DNA of 64,000 nt from Aelia acuminata. Taxonomy: Eukaryota; Arthropoda; Insecta; Hemiptera; Pentatomidae. The stretch covers positions 45,071,614 to 45,135,613 of the forward strand of contig OU426982.1 in NCBI GenBank assembly GCA_911387785.2, read 5' to 3'. Shown here piece after piece: positions 1 to 53,838 of the stretch. The first letter of the stretch is position 1. Each line of letters starts with the position of its first letter. The position numbers were made by a program, and so were the translations under genes. Below the pieces are notes generated by a model. It saw nothing but the letters and a program-made list of their open reading frames with translations, was not told the origin of the DNA and did no database searches.

Positions 1-2433
1 AAATCACAGTCAATGCCATTTTTATTATTAAGTTTCTCAAGACCATTCTAAAGGTAAACTAAATAAAATTACAATAAGAAGGTTCTTAAAACCAGAGACA
101 ATAATTTAATTCAATAATATAAATTCCGAAGGCATTTCTAACCAGCTTGCATCATATTTACACGTGGTCAAATTGACATACATATAAATCCAAATTTATA
201 AATGCAAAATTTCAGGCATTTTTCTCAGATATAAAATTAATTCAAACATTACAACTTTATAAAAACTAAAACATTATTGCAATAATAAAAATAACAACAA
301 GAAACACCCAGGAACAGTAACAAGAGGCTATATGGCTATATCTAATGGTTTGAAGTTTTAAATTGACCAAATAAACACCACTGATATATTAATTTTTTTA
401 TTAAACTGCATATCAAATTGTACTTAAAATTAAAACGAAATTTATTATGCAAAAAGAGCCTATTTTCAACAAGTAAACCAAAAACCATTTTGGTTTAGTT
501 GTGGAACCGATGGCCGAAATTATGCTCATGTTTCCTTAACCTCCGACTGACTCTGGGAAGATAAGAAAACGCTGAAGCTGAAGGTAAGGCCAAGATAAAA
601 AGTCATTAAGAAAATACAAAACTATTTCAGGTAAAAATCCTTCAATATTGTAATGGGGGGGGGGGGAATGCAATTTCTAAGAAATCATGAAGAAACATCA
701 AGCCTTACAAATTAAATATATATCAACAATCTTGAGGGACTGACTGCTACAGATTGTTTTTCTAAGGACAGTAGGAAAACCTCTGATAACATCCAAATTA
801 CTTGCACTAATAGAACAATATTTTTCATGAGAAAAATGCCTGATAAATACTTAATTAACAGAACAAGAAAAAAGCAACATGTGTAAGTGTATCCATATAG
901 CTCAAGTACACATTTACATGCATAAATAAATGCAAGCCAATGTCAGGCCTATACATTTAGTTATAATCATGCAGTGATATTACCAATAAAGAAAACATTT
1001 ATGTATTCATGTGTAAAAAATGATAATCACAAAAAACTATTGTTTTCTACTCTTCAACATTTGACTTTTCAAAGGCCACAATCAAAATTACAGAATAACA
1101 GCTAACATGCTCACAACATTCTGTAGTGTTACTTCCTAAACCACAAGTGATACAGTAAATTGATATGACTAGATAAAACATTAAAAGCAGTTTTTATAAG
1201 TCATTAGGGAACTATTCAAAGCAAAATCAACTTAATAAGAAGGTAATTTTTACATATTATAGAATTCATGAAATAAAACTGAGAGAGACAGTTGGACAGA
1301 GAAAGGCTTATAATAAATCCCAATGGCCAACTTTAACTTACAAGGTGTAGGTCATATCAATAACACAAAGGAAGGATAATAATATTGATAATAACAGCAC
1401 TAAAGCATTAAAAGTTGATAAAAGTCTAATAAATGTTTTTTGTAAAAACATTGGAAAAATGTATTGGATTTTATTGATATTTTACCCTTGATTGTGATCC
1501 TCATTTTATGGACAAGTTTGGGTCATTACATTTTATGAACAATTAGGAAAGTCTAACTTGATTTTCTTTTCCTATTGCTTACTGGAGAAATAATTCATTA
1601 TAAAAGAAAACTATGGATGTTTATTAATTCATGGTAAAAAATTAAAAATTTAATAATAAAGATTCATGTTATTGAATAATTACTAAAGCTACTAAAATGT
1701 CATTATCTAGTACCAACTCCTACTATCATTAAACAAAATAACACGAAAAATTTCTTCTGGAGACTTTGTTAAAAGCTAGTGAACACGTTTGATCTTTGTT
1801 ACTTGTTGAGAAAGCAGTTAAAAATTATTACGAGATATAGGTGCTTTTAAAATTAATAAAAATAAAATAAAATTAAGTTAAAAACTCAGTTCTAAGAACT
1901 CGCTCTAATATGAGAATCATTCATACAGGGAAGATCAACTAGAAAAAAAATGTTTAGTGTAGGGAGGACTTATTTCTAGAATAAGTTGAATTTATTTAAA
2001 TCTCTAATAATTTTTCCCCATTCAAATCTTATATCAAAGGAATATCACTCTTTAATTAAACATTCCTATTTACATGTTTAAAAATATCAACATAACAAAA
2101 GGGTTACTGGTTAATCATCAAATTAAAATGCTATCTGTAAACTCAGTAATGAGTTATTTCACAAGTGTGATACACAATTATCTGACAGACATTAATTGCC
2201 TTGAGTTATTTTATCGAGTGACATGCATACATGCCCTGATACAATCACACTTATTCTGAAATCCCTTTTGCCAGCAATATACAGAAAGAAATTCTAATGT
2301 TCATCTAAGAAAACAAGGAAAAATCATCCTTATTATAGCCCAAGTTATACCCAATCGAAATCCCACAAAGGATTAATCAAATATAGGCAGCTTTACACCA
2401 ACCCTCATAAAAATTTAACAATAATTTTTTCTT
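1..2433. other. AT-rich non-coding stretch
   Basis: Intronic or inter-exon DNA of the MRP1-like gene by position. I scanned the minus strand for the next TMD2 exon or another exon-21 version and saw none. A G-run at 655-667 and no recognisable repeat. Confidence 0.5.
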
Positions 2434-2676
2434 GTCCCTCGAGGATTCCACTGGAGAGCTTCTGTGCCACAGAAAAAGAATTTAGTGGAATTAGCAAGCA
2501 ATAATAAAAACAAGAAGACAAAGAGAGAGGTGGTGCAGTTCAGTTCTAAAGGACCTGGACCAGATCGGCAAGACTTGGCAAAAGGCAAAAGTGATAGCTG
2601 CAAAAAGCGCGGAATGGAAGGCACTGAAAGGCCCTATGCACCACCAGAAGTTAATGGTGTTATATAATGAAATAAA
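2434..2676 (+). other. Unrecognised open frame ending next to AATAAA
   Basis: An open frame on the plus strand, opposite to the transporter, runs from about 2434 to the TAA at 2665-2667 and is followed at once by AATAAA. It is Lys-rich and ends RPYAPPEVNGVI. It is less AT-rich than its surroundings and is preceded by a pyrimidine tract ending in AG near 2443, so it could be a terminal exon of an antisense gene or an old retrocopy. I do not recognise the protein. Confidence 0.3.
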
Positions 2677-2833
2677 CAGTATAAGCCTTAAGTTAATATG
2701 ATCAAATGAAGTCTTTGAAAAGTCAACTGCTTCAGAGAGAAATGAAGTGACCTATCTAGGGAACGCAAGAAAATACAAATATATATTTCAAAAGAAAATA
2801 AAAGTAATGAAGAAAATCAAAAAAACAACATAC

Positions 2834-44028
<41,195 letters not shown>

Positions 44029-46365
44029 CCCCTCAGCTGAATGCAATGTGATAGAATGATTGGGGAGGGGGTTACTTTGCTTTCCATATCTCTTATATCA
44101 GATATCATATTTAACTTTTAGATGATGTGTCCTCTCTATTGTATCCTTGAATGATTTTAGAATATCCTAAAAATAATAATAAGTCCCCAATGTATCGTTA
44201 TAATATGCCAGGATAGGGCATTAATAGCCCGTATTCTTACTGTGTTCACTAGTTCTAGATGGCATGTTTGTTTCTGTAGCCAATTAGTTTTCAGCTTTAT
44301 GTATACTTGTTGAGTGAAATTTGAAATGCCGACTCTAGAAATTGATCCAAGTATAATTGAAAATAATCTCAGAATTAAGGTAAGGTTAGATTTAGAATTA
44401 TATATTTCAGTGCTAATTATTGTCAATTTAATTTTCTGCTGTTAAATTCATCTTTTTTTAAATTATTTAATATTGCTTTATCAGTTTTGAATGACAGTTT
44501 TTTTTTTTTCATGGGAAAGATACATCATAAGATATTTCCTTGTTGTTATTACTATTTTGTTGTTAAATTGTCAATTTCAATTTAACCATTTATGTTTCTT
44601 TACCAAGAAACAATTTATCCATTTCTTGGTTCTGTTAACCATATAAATCTGTTTCAATGTTCAAATAGGTTTCATGAAGTTTATCCCTTTTCCCCTATTA
44701 CCTTTAAAAAAGTATATTTTCCTATTTAATGTATACTGCAGCTATATTGGGTTTCTAATTTTTGTAATAATTAAAGTTTAACGAATATTTTACATTAAAA
44801 GTGCCTGAGAATTTATAAATTTTCTACAGTTGTCATTCATTAGTTTTTTTATTTTTATTTCTGTCAATAGATATGAGCTGATTTGTCAACATTGGACTAC
44901 CTTCTGAATTACTTCTTCAGTAGAATAAATAATTACAGACCTCTTGATTCATTATTAATGTATTATAATAGTCTTGATCTAAAACAAATTTTGGTAAAGC
45001 TATCGCTATGTTACTTATTAATATGGATTATTTCGGGAGATTTAGTGACAATAATGTGTAATATAAGCTTACTTCCATCACGTTCTTTTCAGTTAATGAG
45101 GGGTCTGATCAGTGATAATAAATCCCAGATTTTAACTACCGCTCACTCTTTAGTGATAAATAAACCCACATTAGGGTCCTTTTCAGTTGAGATAGGCGTG
45201 CCTCTAATTGTTGGTATATTTGCTATGCCTAGAAGTAACATAGTGATACTAGTACCCAAATTGTTCTAATAACTAGTTTTTACCTAACAAAGGAAGTGCT
45301 GTATTTAGGTATTACTCTCCTTATTTCATTCTTGCTTGGCAGGTGGGCGTTCCCTAGTTTTCCGTTGGTCAAGAGGGAAAAAATCTTATAATGCCCCGTC
45401 AACATACTTCCTTTTTAATTATACATAAAATATTAGTAATAATAAAGAATTTCCCTCTCTAAAAAGTAGACTGACAGAGTTCACGCTTTCCTGCCTTGCA
45501 GGAGTGACTTAAGGGAAGTAATGGTTACCATTAAAAAGCTTATTAATGAAGAAGCAATTATGTTCAGAATCAACCTATGTCTCGTAACACAAAGAATTAC
45601 GTTTTTGAAATCTAAAAGCTCTTTTCCATTTCAGTATTGCATTTGCACTTTTTTACTCTTGTAAATTGTTGTGTAGTTACTTTTTAATAAAGTGTTTCAG
45701 GTAGCAATTTTTATAATTTCATGAACGACATTTTTATAATTGTTGATTGATTAAAGTATTTATATGAAAAAAATAAAGATAAATAACTCCTTAGGCTTTC
45801 ATATAATGCCTTATCGACTGGTAGATTTAAGAGAGAAGGGAAGTATTGTGAATACAGCTGATGGTTACCTTCAAGTCCAGAAGTAATGATTCCTCCTGGA
45901 AATTTTATTAAATTATTACCTTTGTGCTTAAATAAAATTGATCAATTCCAGGTTCTCCATCATAAAAAGGGAAATTTAAATCTTTTCCGTTTAATTTAGT
46001 TCCTGCTATATCTATTTAAATATTATTATGGTTCATTTTAAATTTTCGGTGTTTTTTTTTTCCTTTTTTTTATGAACTCTGTATGGTAATTCCTGTTATT
46101 ATTAAGTTGATGTTGGGCAGTAAGTTGCGCCAGAATTTTTTTTATTAATTTTGAATTTTTATTTTAACTATTAGCAATAGTTAAAATTATCATAGTGAAT
46201 AATCTGAGCTGGTCACTGTTGCTTGTCCAACACTTGTGTTCTTCATTAAGATCTGTGTCTTTCTCAGAAGATATTCAGTATCAACATAGACCATGGGCGG
46301 ATCCAGCCGGTTGTAAAGGGAGGCTGCAGCCCCACAGCTCTTCCTATTCGCCAATCAGCTTTTTT
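44029..46365. other. Upstream flank of the MRP1-like gene
   Basis: Contains the 5' untranslated region and probably the promoter of the transporter, which I cannot pinpoint. No gene on either strand is supported. GGGTCCTTTTCAGTTGA near 45174 matches 7862. GC-rich sequence at about 46292-46350 (GGGCGGATCCAG and onwards) resembles the complement of 47800-47865, perhaps the two flanks of one older repeat. Confidence 0.4.
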
Positions 46366-47582
46366 ACTTTCACTTACCTATATATGAAATATATAGTAAG
46401 GGAAAGTATTGCGATAATGAAAAATTTCGACTTCCGGTTTTCAATGGAAATACACGTTTTGGGGTCCCCTGAGTATAATAATCAAGTCCTGCGAAATGGT
46501 CTGTGTGTGTGTGAACAGACTAGCTCAAAAACTATAAGCCGTAAAGAACTGAAATTGGATATTTAGTATATGTATATGCCTGCGATGTGACAGTCAAAAT
46601 TTCATCAAAATTGATCAATTGGAGGGGGCACTTTACTTAGTAAATTTTGTCCCACTTTCACGTGTTTTTTTTTTTTATTTACTCAAAAACGACTTTAACA
46701 ATTTTGATCAAACTTGGTATTTGATGTATGTAAATGCCAGGGAGGCGACAGCCGAAATTTCATGAAAATTAGAAACGGTGGGGGTACTATATTTAATAAA
46801 CATTGTCTCATGTTCATGTGTTTTTTTTATTTACTCAAAAAGGGCTGTAATGATTTTGATCAGACTGGGTATTTGGTGTATATATATGCCCACGATGTGA
46901 CAGCCAAAATTGGTCAAACGCAGGGGGCACTTTATCTTATAACTGTTTTTCCAATTTTTAACTTTTTTTGATTATCTCAAAAACAGCTCTAATAATTTTG
47001 ATGAAATTCGTCATATTTAATGAAGATCAAGTCTTCTTATTAAAATGTTCTGAGGGGGCATAAATGGGGAAGGGGCCTTTTTTGTTTTCCTGTAAAGTAA
47101 CTTTGTTTTTGTTTATATGGAGTAATTATCTGTCTCTCGTTGAGCTTAAAAATAAGAAAGGGCTATATATGAAATATGAAAAAAAACAAGTAAACATATA
47201 ACTCATAAAACACGTTGAGCCCACGCATGCTGCAAAGGCGCAGTACGCTTTTTATGACAGACATTGTTCAAAATTAAAGCCTTCTTTTCATTTAATGGAA
47301 ATTATTTTTTTCATGATAATTAAATGAAGCTTTCAACAATTACTTAGAGAATTATAAAATCAGTATTGGAATCAGCATTATGGAGTATTATGCTTGCATT
47401 GCCGAATTGTTACCAGTAATAAATTTTAAAGAAAATACAGAATAATATAAAGAAAGAAAATACAAACAAAAATAAGAAAAAAATACGTGACTTTGAGAAA
47501 TGGCAATTGAAAAAAAGACGTCAATTTCTAATCTAAGTAAGTTGGTAAGTGAAAGTTGTGTGTTGCGCACACCGCACTAGAT
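46366..47582 (+). mobile_element. DINE-1/Helentron-like repeat, copy 3
   Basis: Full-length: starts ACTTTCACTTACCTATATAT, has GTGTGTGTGTG near 46500, about four internal modules, and ends GGTAAGTGAAAGT followed by a GTTGCGCACACCGCACTAGAT tail. Confidence 0.88.
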
Positions 47583-47696
47583 TTTTACCTTTATGTTTCT
47601 TTCGTACGACTAAAATTCTTCTTGTTCTGCAAAATATTTGTCCTTTTCATTACTTCCTTACTTTTAATAAAGTTAAATTCTATCTTCAACTGAAAA

Positions 47697-47792
47697 CAAA
47701 ACGTGTATTTCCGTTGAAAACCGGAAGTCGAAAATTTTCACGATCGCAATACTTCCACTTACTATATATTTCATATATAGGTAAGTGAAAGT
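47697..47792 (-). repeat. DINE-1-like repeat, 5'-end fragment
   Basis: About 96 bp with the 5' hairpin end and the GAAAACCGGAAGTCG block, inverted, 115 bp from the end of copy 3. Confidence 0.85.
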
Positions 47793-48639
47793 AAAAATTT
47801 CCAAGGGGTGACTGCAGCACAAGTCCGTCCTCCCCTTTGATGCGCCAATGACATAGACTGATGGACCCCAACTATTGGTCAACTTATATCACATATAAAG
47901 AAAGAAATTTTTTTGTAACATTTTTTACCAATCCTAAATTCTTTTGGAACTTCCGTTGTAACGATTTTTGTTTTAGGAATCTAGAACTAATAAAAGTGCT
48001 CTACAAAATGCATTGATCTTACGATTAGAAATAATTTTTTGGATTGTATTAATTGAAATCAATACAGTTGTAAAGTAAAACTTATTGAAAAATAAACATT
48101 CTGTTAAATTGTTTTCCATGCTAGTTGATTAACCTCCTAACACCAAGCGTTATGGATTCCGCGATATTTATGCTTGAAGTGAACATGACGATTGGACCAC
48201 AGCGTGATCATTTTTGTGGTAGAACATACCCGGAGTTCAGATTTCATAGATTGCGGTTTGCATATGCACTCATTTGATCGTGACTGGGTTTTGGTACTGC
48301 ATGGTTAAATAAATTTTGTTCTATTCTCTCAACATGGTTTCTCAAAATTGTATTGAATTGAGATTGAAAAAAACAAAAACAAAAAAAAAAAAAACGAAAA
48401 ATACAGCTCTCATATGTATTTACAAAAATAATTTTTTTAAATTCTTATAAAGAATACTATTTTACTTGAAAATTTGTAAGAATTATGTATTGTATATTGA
48501 AAATTTGTAACTATGTGCGCAATAATATTTTTTTAAAAATTTCGGAGCGGGGAGCTCAGAACTGCTTAGGGAGCTCTGGGAGCTCTTCCCTACTGAAAGC
48601 GTGGGGAGGGTAGGCTTGAATTCGAGGAAGAATTTAAAA

Positions 48640-48685
<46 letters not shown>

Positions 48686-51060
48686 ACTAAATATCTACTC
48701 TCAAGCTCTGCCACTGAATTAACATTCGCTGCTGACTTAACATGGGGATGTCAAAAGAAATGAGCCACGTTCGGTTGTCAGTCGAGGTTTCCGCATATCA
48801 TGATTTCAGTAACATTAAGTTCAGATTATCTGAAAGAAAGTATAAAATTATTCGATTGTTTTGCCGTTGGCAACCAGTTTCCAAGTGTTAAGGCTCATCG
48901 TCTGATGAAAAGTTGATCATTAATTTATTCCAATAAAACTTATCCCCATCTTCTTCATCGGAAGGGTTATATCAACGATCTGTGAATAAATATAAAATTT
49001 AATATTAATTATTGTTTGACCTAAAATACTTACTGTTTACTTAAAGTTCTTTATGTTAAAGGTAGGTATGTATGATTTTATAGTGATAACATCTTAGAGT
49101 TTTCGTTTATAAACCACCAAGAACGACTTTTATTCACTTATGCCGTTATACCGCATATTATCCAACTGTATCACCTAGAGCTGTGATATTATAATAAAAA
49201 TGTATCAAGTTAAATTTTTCAAAAAGGATCTTAGTTTTCGTCCATAAGAATTGACAATAATTAAAAAAATGACCAAAGATATGTTTCGCGAGCCAAAACC
49301 TTGTTTAAGAAGAATACATTTGGGGTATTCATCTAACATCTTAAGTTTTAAATTAGTTAAAGTCGAGAAACTTATTTGAGTTTTAAATATGGCGGCGCTA
49401 CCTTCGATTTAAAGTTTATTTTAACGTAAACTCGTGAAGTCGAATCGTAAAATTTGAAAGCGCATCGAGAAGGTTACAGAGAGGATTGCTCAGTTCTTTA
49501 TTTGTTGTTCTGTATTTTCTTTCCATATGATTGAAATGTAATAGAAAAGGGTGCGAAAGGAATCATCGGACAAAATCAGATGTAAATCTTCCAAGACAAA
49601 AAATCAATTAGTCAAGTATTTCATACCAGCAGCAAAACGGAAATTAGTAAGGATGAGCTTTTCAGAATAGCATTTGAACTTGAACATTTCAACTCCTTCC
49701 TTTCCACAATGAAACATTCTTGGTCATAATAATTATCGTTAATAAGGCTACTAAATGGCCAAATCTTTATGTACGGGGGAAAAGTTGGGAGAGAGGGAAC
49801 AAGATGTATCGTGAAAATATGAGGTTAAGACCAAATTAATTTAAAAAATCATAATTCGATCATTTAACCCTAAATTTGAAAATCCATGCATTTGAAATAA
49901 AATTTAATAAATACAATACCTATAAAAGCCTTTGATCCTTCATTTGTCCTAATAAAATAATTATAATTTTTTATATATGACAAGGTTGAAAAGTTGTAAT
50001 CATTCTGTTATTATATCTCTTCTGTCTTTATCCTGAGGGGCAGTTATTTTTTAGGTTAGTATTTTGTTAGGTTGGGCCTGCTGGGATGGTCAGTTAAAAG
50101 TTTTCGCCAAGCCTCATTTTTTTCTTGATGGCCTACCTCTTATTACATAACAACCGTCCTTCGTTCATTACTCTATTTTGATTATTTCATGAACTTTACC
50201 TTGTCCATATTCGAATTAAAGCATTGTTCTATATTTTTCGCTTCAATACCCAATAACTCACGAACTAAAATAATATGGTGGATCAAGTTTAATAAGGTTT
50301 ATTTATCCATATCTGCCTCATCCTTCATCATTCATCCTCATTTTAATCTCGATTCAGCTCGGTGAAGATATGAATGCACTTGATTACTCTGATAAAGCCA
50401 ATTGATTAATTTGAATCGCTGACCCATCAATGGACCCTATTTACAAGCCCGTCCTTCGTTTTTTAATGCTGGCTGAATAACAGAAACCTTAGCTCAATTG
50501 AGCAATGGTTCATCTAATATCAGCTATGATAGTTATGACGATTTTTTCTTCTAACAGTCAGTGATTTTATGGTTAAAAGTGGAATAAAAATATGTTGCTT
50601 GACGGAGAAATGATGTTAAATAATAACAATGGGGCTATGAAGATATTTTATCCATACCTACATTTTGTACATCAATATTTCATAGATTTTACATTATATG
50701 GAACTCCCGTGTAGAAATTGCCAGTTCTCTTTTTCCCCATTAAACTTCAAGGATTAGCGATGTGAGATCATGAGAGCGTTCTGAATGTGTCTTAGTACTC
50801 CCTATGAGGATGTGCACCTTTCAGTTCTTCAATTATTCTTTTTCAAGGTCGACAGGTAATGGTTATAATCGGTTGTGATTCTTTGGAAATAGTTAACAGG
50901 ATCCAGATTGACGTTCACCGCTGAGGTAAATATATATGTATATACATTGAAGTCGGTATCAAACTGATTTTATAAATCTGTAGCCCCGTCAAGTCGATCC
51001 TTTCTCTCCACTGACCTAATCTTTTCTCTATTATAATACATATTTGTGTATTTTACTTTT
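47793..51060. other. Long stretch without recognised genes
   Basis: Holds an (AT)n run at about 48640-48680 and a GGGAGCTC-rich patch at 48540-48590. TATGGATTCC(G/A)CGATAT recurs at about 48153 and 54469. No coding region is supported. Confidence 0.45.
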
Positions 51061-51897
51061 ACTTTCACTTACCAATATATGAAATATATAGGAAGGGAAA
51101 GTATTGCGATCGTGAAAAATTCCGACTTCCGGTTTTCAACGGAAATACGTTTTGGGGTCCCTTGAGTCCAAATAACCAAGTCCCGAAAAATGGTCTGTGT
51201 GTGAATAGACTATCTCAAAAACCATAAACCGTGCGAACCTGAAATTGGGTTTTTAATTCATGTACATGCCCGCGATGTGACAGCAAAAATTTCACCAAAA
51301 TTGGTAAAACGGAGGAGGTACTTAATTTAATAAGTTTTTACGCTCTTTTCGATTTTCTCAAAAACGCCTCTAACGATTTTGATTAAACTGAGTATTTAAT
51401 ATATTTATATGCTCGAGATATGACTGTTTAAATTTCATCAAAATTGATCAATTGGAGGGGGCACTTTACTTAGTAAATTTTGTCCCACTTTCACGTGTTT
51501 TTTTTTTTTTTATTTACTCAAAAACGACTTTAACAATTTTGATCAAACTTGGTATTTGATGTATGTAAATGCCAGCGAGGCGACAGCCGAAATTTCATCG
51601 AAATTGGTCAAACGGAAGGGGTACTTAATTTAATGAATTTTGTCTAAACTTTTCGGTTTTTTTTTTTTCAATTTTCTCCAGAACGGTTCAAACGAATTTG
51701 ATTAAACTCGGTATTTGATGTATATAAATGCCAGCGGTGTGGCATTCTAAATTTCATCAAAATTGATCAATTAGAGGGGGCACTTTACTTAATAAATTTT
51801 GTCTCATTTTCACGTGTGTTTTTTATTTACTCATAAACGGATTTAACGATTTTGATCAAATTGGGTATTTGATGTATGTATGTATTGATGTATATGT
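51061..51897 (+). mobile_element. DINE-1/Helentron-like repeat, copy 4, 3'-truncated
   Basis: 5' hairpin end at 51061, about four modules, then an abrupt stop where the foldback-type element begins. No continuation of the repeat appears on the other side of that element. Confidence 0.85.
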
Positions 51898-51903
51898 CAA
51901 CAG

Positions 51904-53546
51904 CGCCAGCGATTCCAAAGAAGTCGATCCCCGGACACGAGTCAAAGGATTATCGTCTTTGCTTCGAGATTACATTTCCTCTACATCAACCGCTTCTGTT
52001 ATTAAAATTTATTGCTCATTCATTGTGTGCTCCCTACTTCACTCTAGTGTTTTTATTTATTGTTTACGTAATTATACTATAATGAAGTGACAACTGAAGG
52101 ACATAACAAGAAAGCTCAAACAAAATTTTAATGCTGCTCAAAATTTACAGTATCTTTTTTGGTGTAGCTAAAAATGTACGTCTCTACATTTTCTAAAAAA
52201 AAATCTCTAAATAATTAAATCAATTTGAACATTTAGTTCATCTCCATTCTTGCCAAGCCTTCTACATTTTTTCCCTGGTTGTCGTGTACACATACTTGTA
52301 ACACGATTAGCCTGCAACAAATGCCAGAAGATTGGTTTTCATATGAGAAATAGCGGCAACGCTCTCACTACAATTAATGTCAATCCCAAACAAGTTCGTG
52401 GTCCATCGTGGACGATCCATACTTCGCGAGAGAGTACTCAGAGCACTCTCGTTTCTGTCTTCGTTTCTCGTGTCGGTAAGACTTTGATCCCATCGTTTAC
52501 TAGCATCTCGGAGAGAGTGTACTGCCGGCCTAAGGATAGCCCCTTGAGTTGCACAAGTAGGTTTAATAATTTTGTTTAATATTCTTGAGGTGTCCTTCAC
52601 TTGCCGTGATCATTTAACCTGTTATGCAACTCATAGCTTCTGGCGAGGCCATTTCACATGGAAAACATTTTACAGGGAATTACGAAGGGAAATAGCCAAA
52701 GAGGAATAGTCAAAGGATTACGAATTTCTTACCGGGAAGCGGGACAGTTCTAAATAATATATTATCGTCTTTACTTCCAGATTACATTTCCTCTACATCA
52801 ACCGCTTCTGTTATTAAAATTTATTGCTCATTCATTGTGTGCTCCCTACTTCACTCTAGTTTTTTTATTTATTGTTTACGTAATTATACTATAATGAAGT
52901 GACAACTGAAGGACATTACAAGAAAGCTCAAACAAAATTTTAATGCTGCTCAAAATTAACATTATCTTTATTGGTGTAGCTAAAAATGTACGTCTCTACA
53001 TTTTCTAAAAAAAATCGCTAAATAATTAAATCAATTTGAACATTTAGTTCATCTCCATTCTTGCCAAGCCTTCTACATGTTTTCCCTGGTTGTCGTGTAC
53101 ACATACTTGTAACATGATTAGCCTGCAACAAATGCCAGAAGATTGGTTTTCATATGAGAAATAGCGGCAATTATTAAAGTATGTTTAATAATTTTGTTTA
53201 ATATTCTTGAGGTGTCCTACACTTGCCGTGATCATTTAACCTGTTATGCAACTCATAGCTTCTGGCGAGGTCATTTCCCTTCGTAATTCCCTGTAAAAGG
53301 TTTTCCATGTTTCCCTTCGTAATTCTATGTGAAATGGCCTCGCCAGAAGCTATGAGTTTCATAACAGGTTAAATGATCACGGCAAGTGAAGGACACCTCA
53401 AGAATATTAAACAAAATTATTAATGAGGTAATGTAATCTCGAAGCAAAGACGATAACATATTATGTAGAACTGTCTCGCTTCCCCGTAAGAAATTCGTAA
53501 TCCTTTGACTCGTGTCCGGGGATCGACTTCTTTGGAATCGCTGGCG
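51904..53546. mobile_element. Foldback-type composite element
   Basis: Ends are a perfect 49-bp inverted repeat (51904-51952 and 53498-53546; begins CGCCAGCGATTCCAAAGAAG). Inside is a direct repeat of about 400 bp (about 51953-52360 and 52776-53172, few mismatches). A second, nested palindrome has arms of about 70 bp around a spacer of about 45 bp (about 53212-53285 and 53328-53402). One direct copy carries about 200 bp (52361-52560) that the other lacks. No transposase frame is visible, so it would be non-autonomous. Confidence 0.8.
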
Positions 53547-53600
53547 AGCTGAGATGCGAGACTCACCAGTATACGCTCGAGCTTGACTAGTTCGGGTTAA

Positions 53601-53834
53601 GGTCTGGTCACACATGCCCGACACCGGGTCAACCGACCCGTTACTATCTATCCCTCGTATTTGAATCAGACTCCAATTTTCGTTCAAGTGTTAATCAGTT
53701 AAAAAATTCTTGAATGTATATATATTTTCTATTATGCCATGATTGACTAGATAAACATGAGCTAGAATAATTAAACCAATCTCCTTATAATCATTCAGGC
53801 CCATGCTGCGGTGCGGTTATGTGTGACCAGACCT
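53601..53834. mobile_element. TTAA-flanked MITE
   Basis: 234 bp with TTAA on both sides (53597-53600 and 53835-53838) and inverted ends GGTCTGGTCACACAT / ATGTGTGACCAGACC. TTAA targets are typical of piggyBac-like elements, so it is probably a non-autonomous member. Confidence 0.8.
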
Positions 53835-53838
53835 TTAA

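Noticed and set aside
44157..44426. 89-codon minus-strand frame just upstream of the transporter start
   Set aside because: No homology to the TMD0 start, and the real first exon was found at 43984-44028.
44883..45269. Hydrophobic 128-codon plus-strand frame that might be mitochondrial-like (NUMT)
   Set aside because: No recognisable mitochondrial protein and typical AT-rich composition. Part of it (GGGTCCTTTTCAGTTGA) recurs near 7.86 kb, so repeat debris is more likely.
51250..51897. CRISPR-like or satellite array
   Set aside because: The repeat units are long, diverged and confined to dispersed mobile-element copies.
52250..52600. Opposed frames at 52.25-52.6 kb as genes
   Set aside because: They lie within the foldback-type element, overlap each other on opposite strands and show no protein features.
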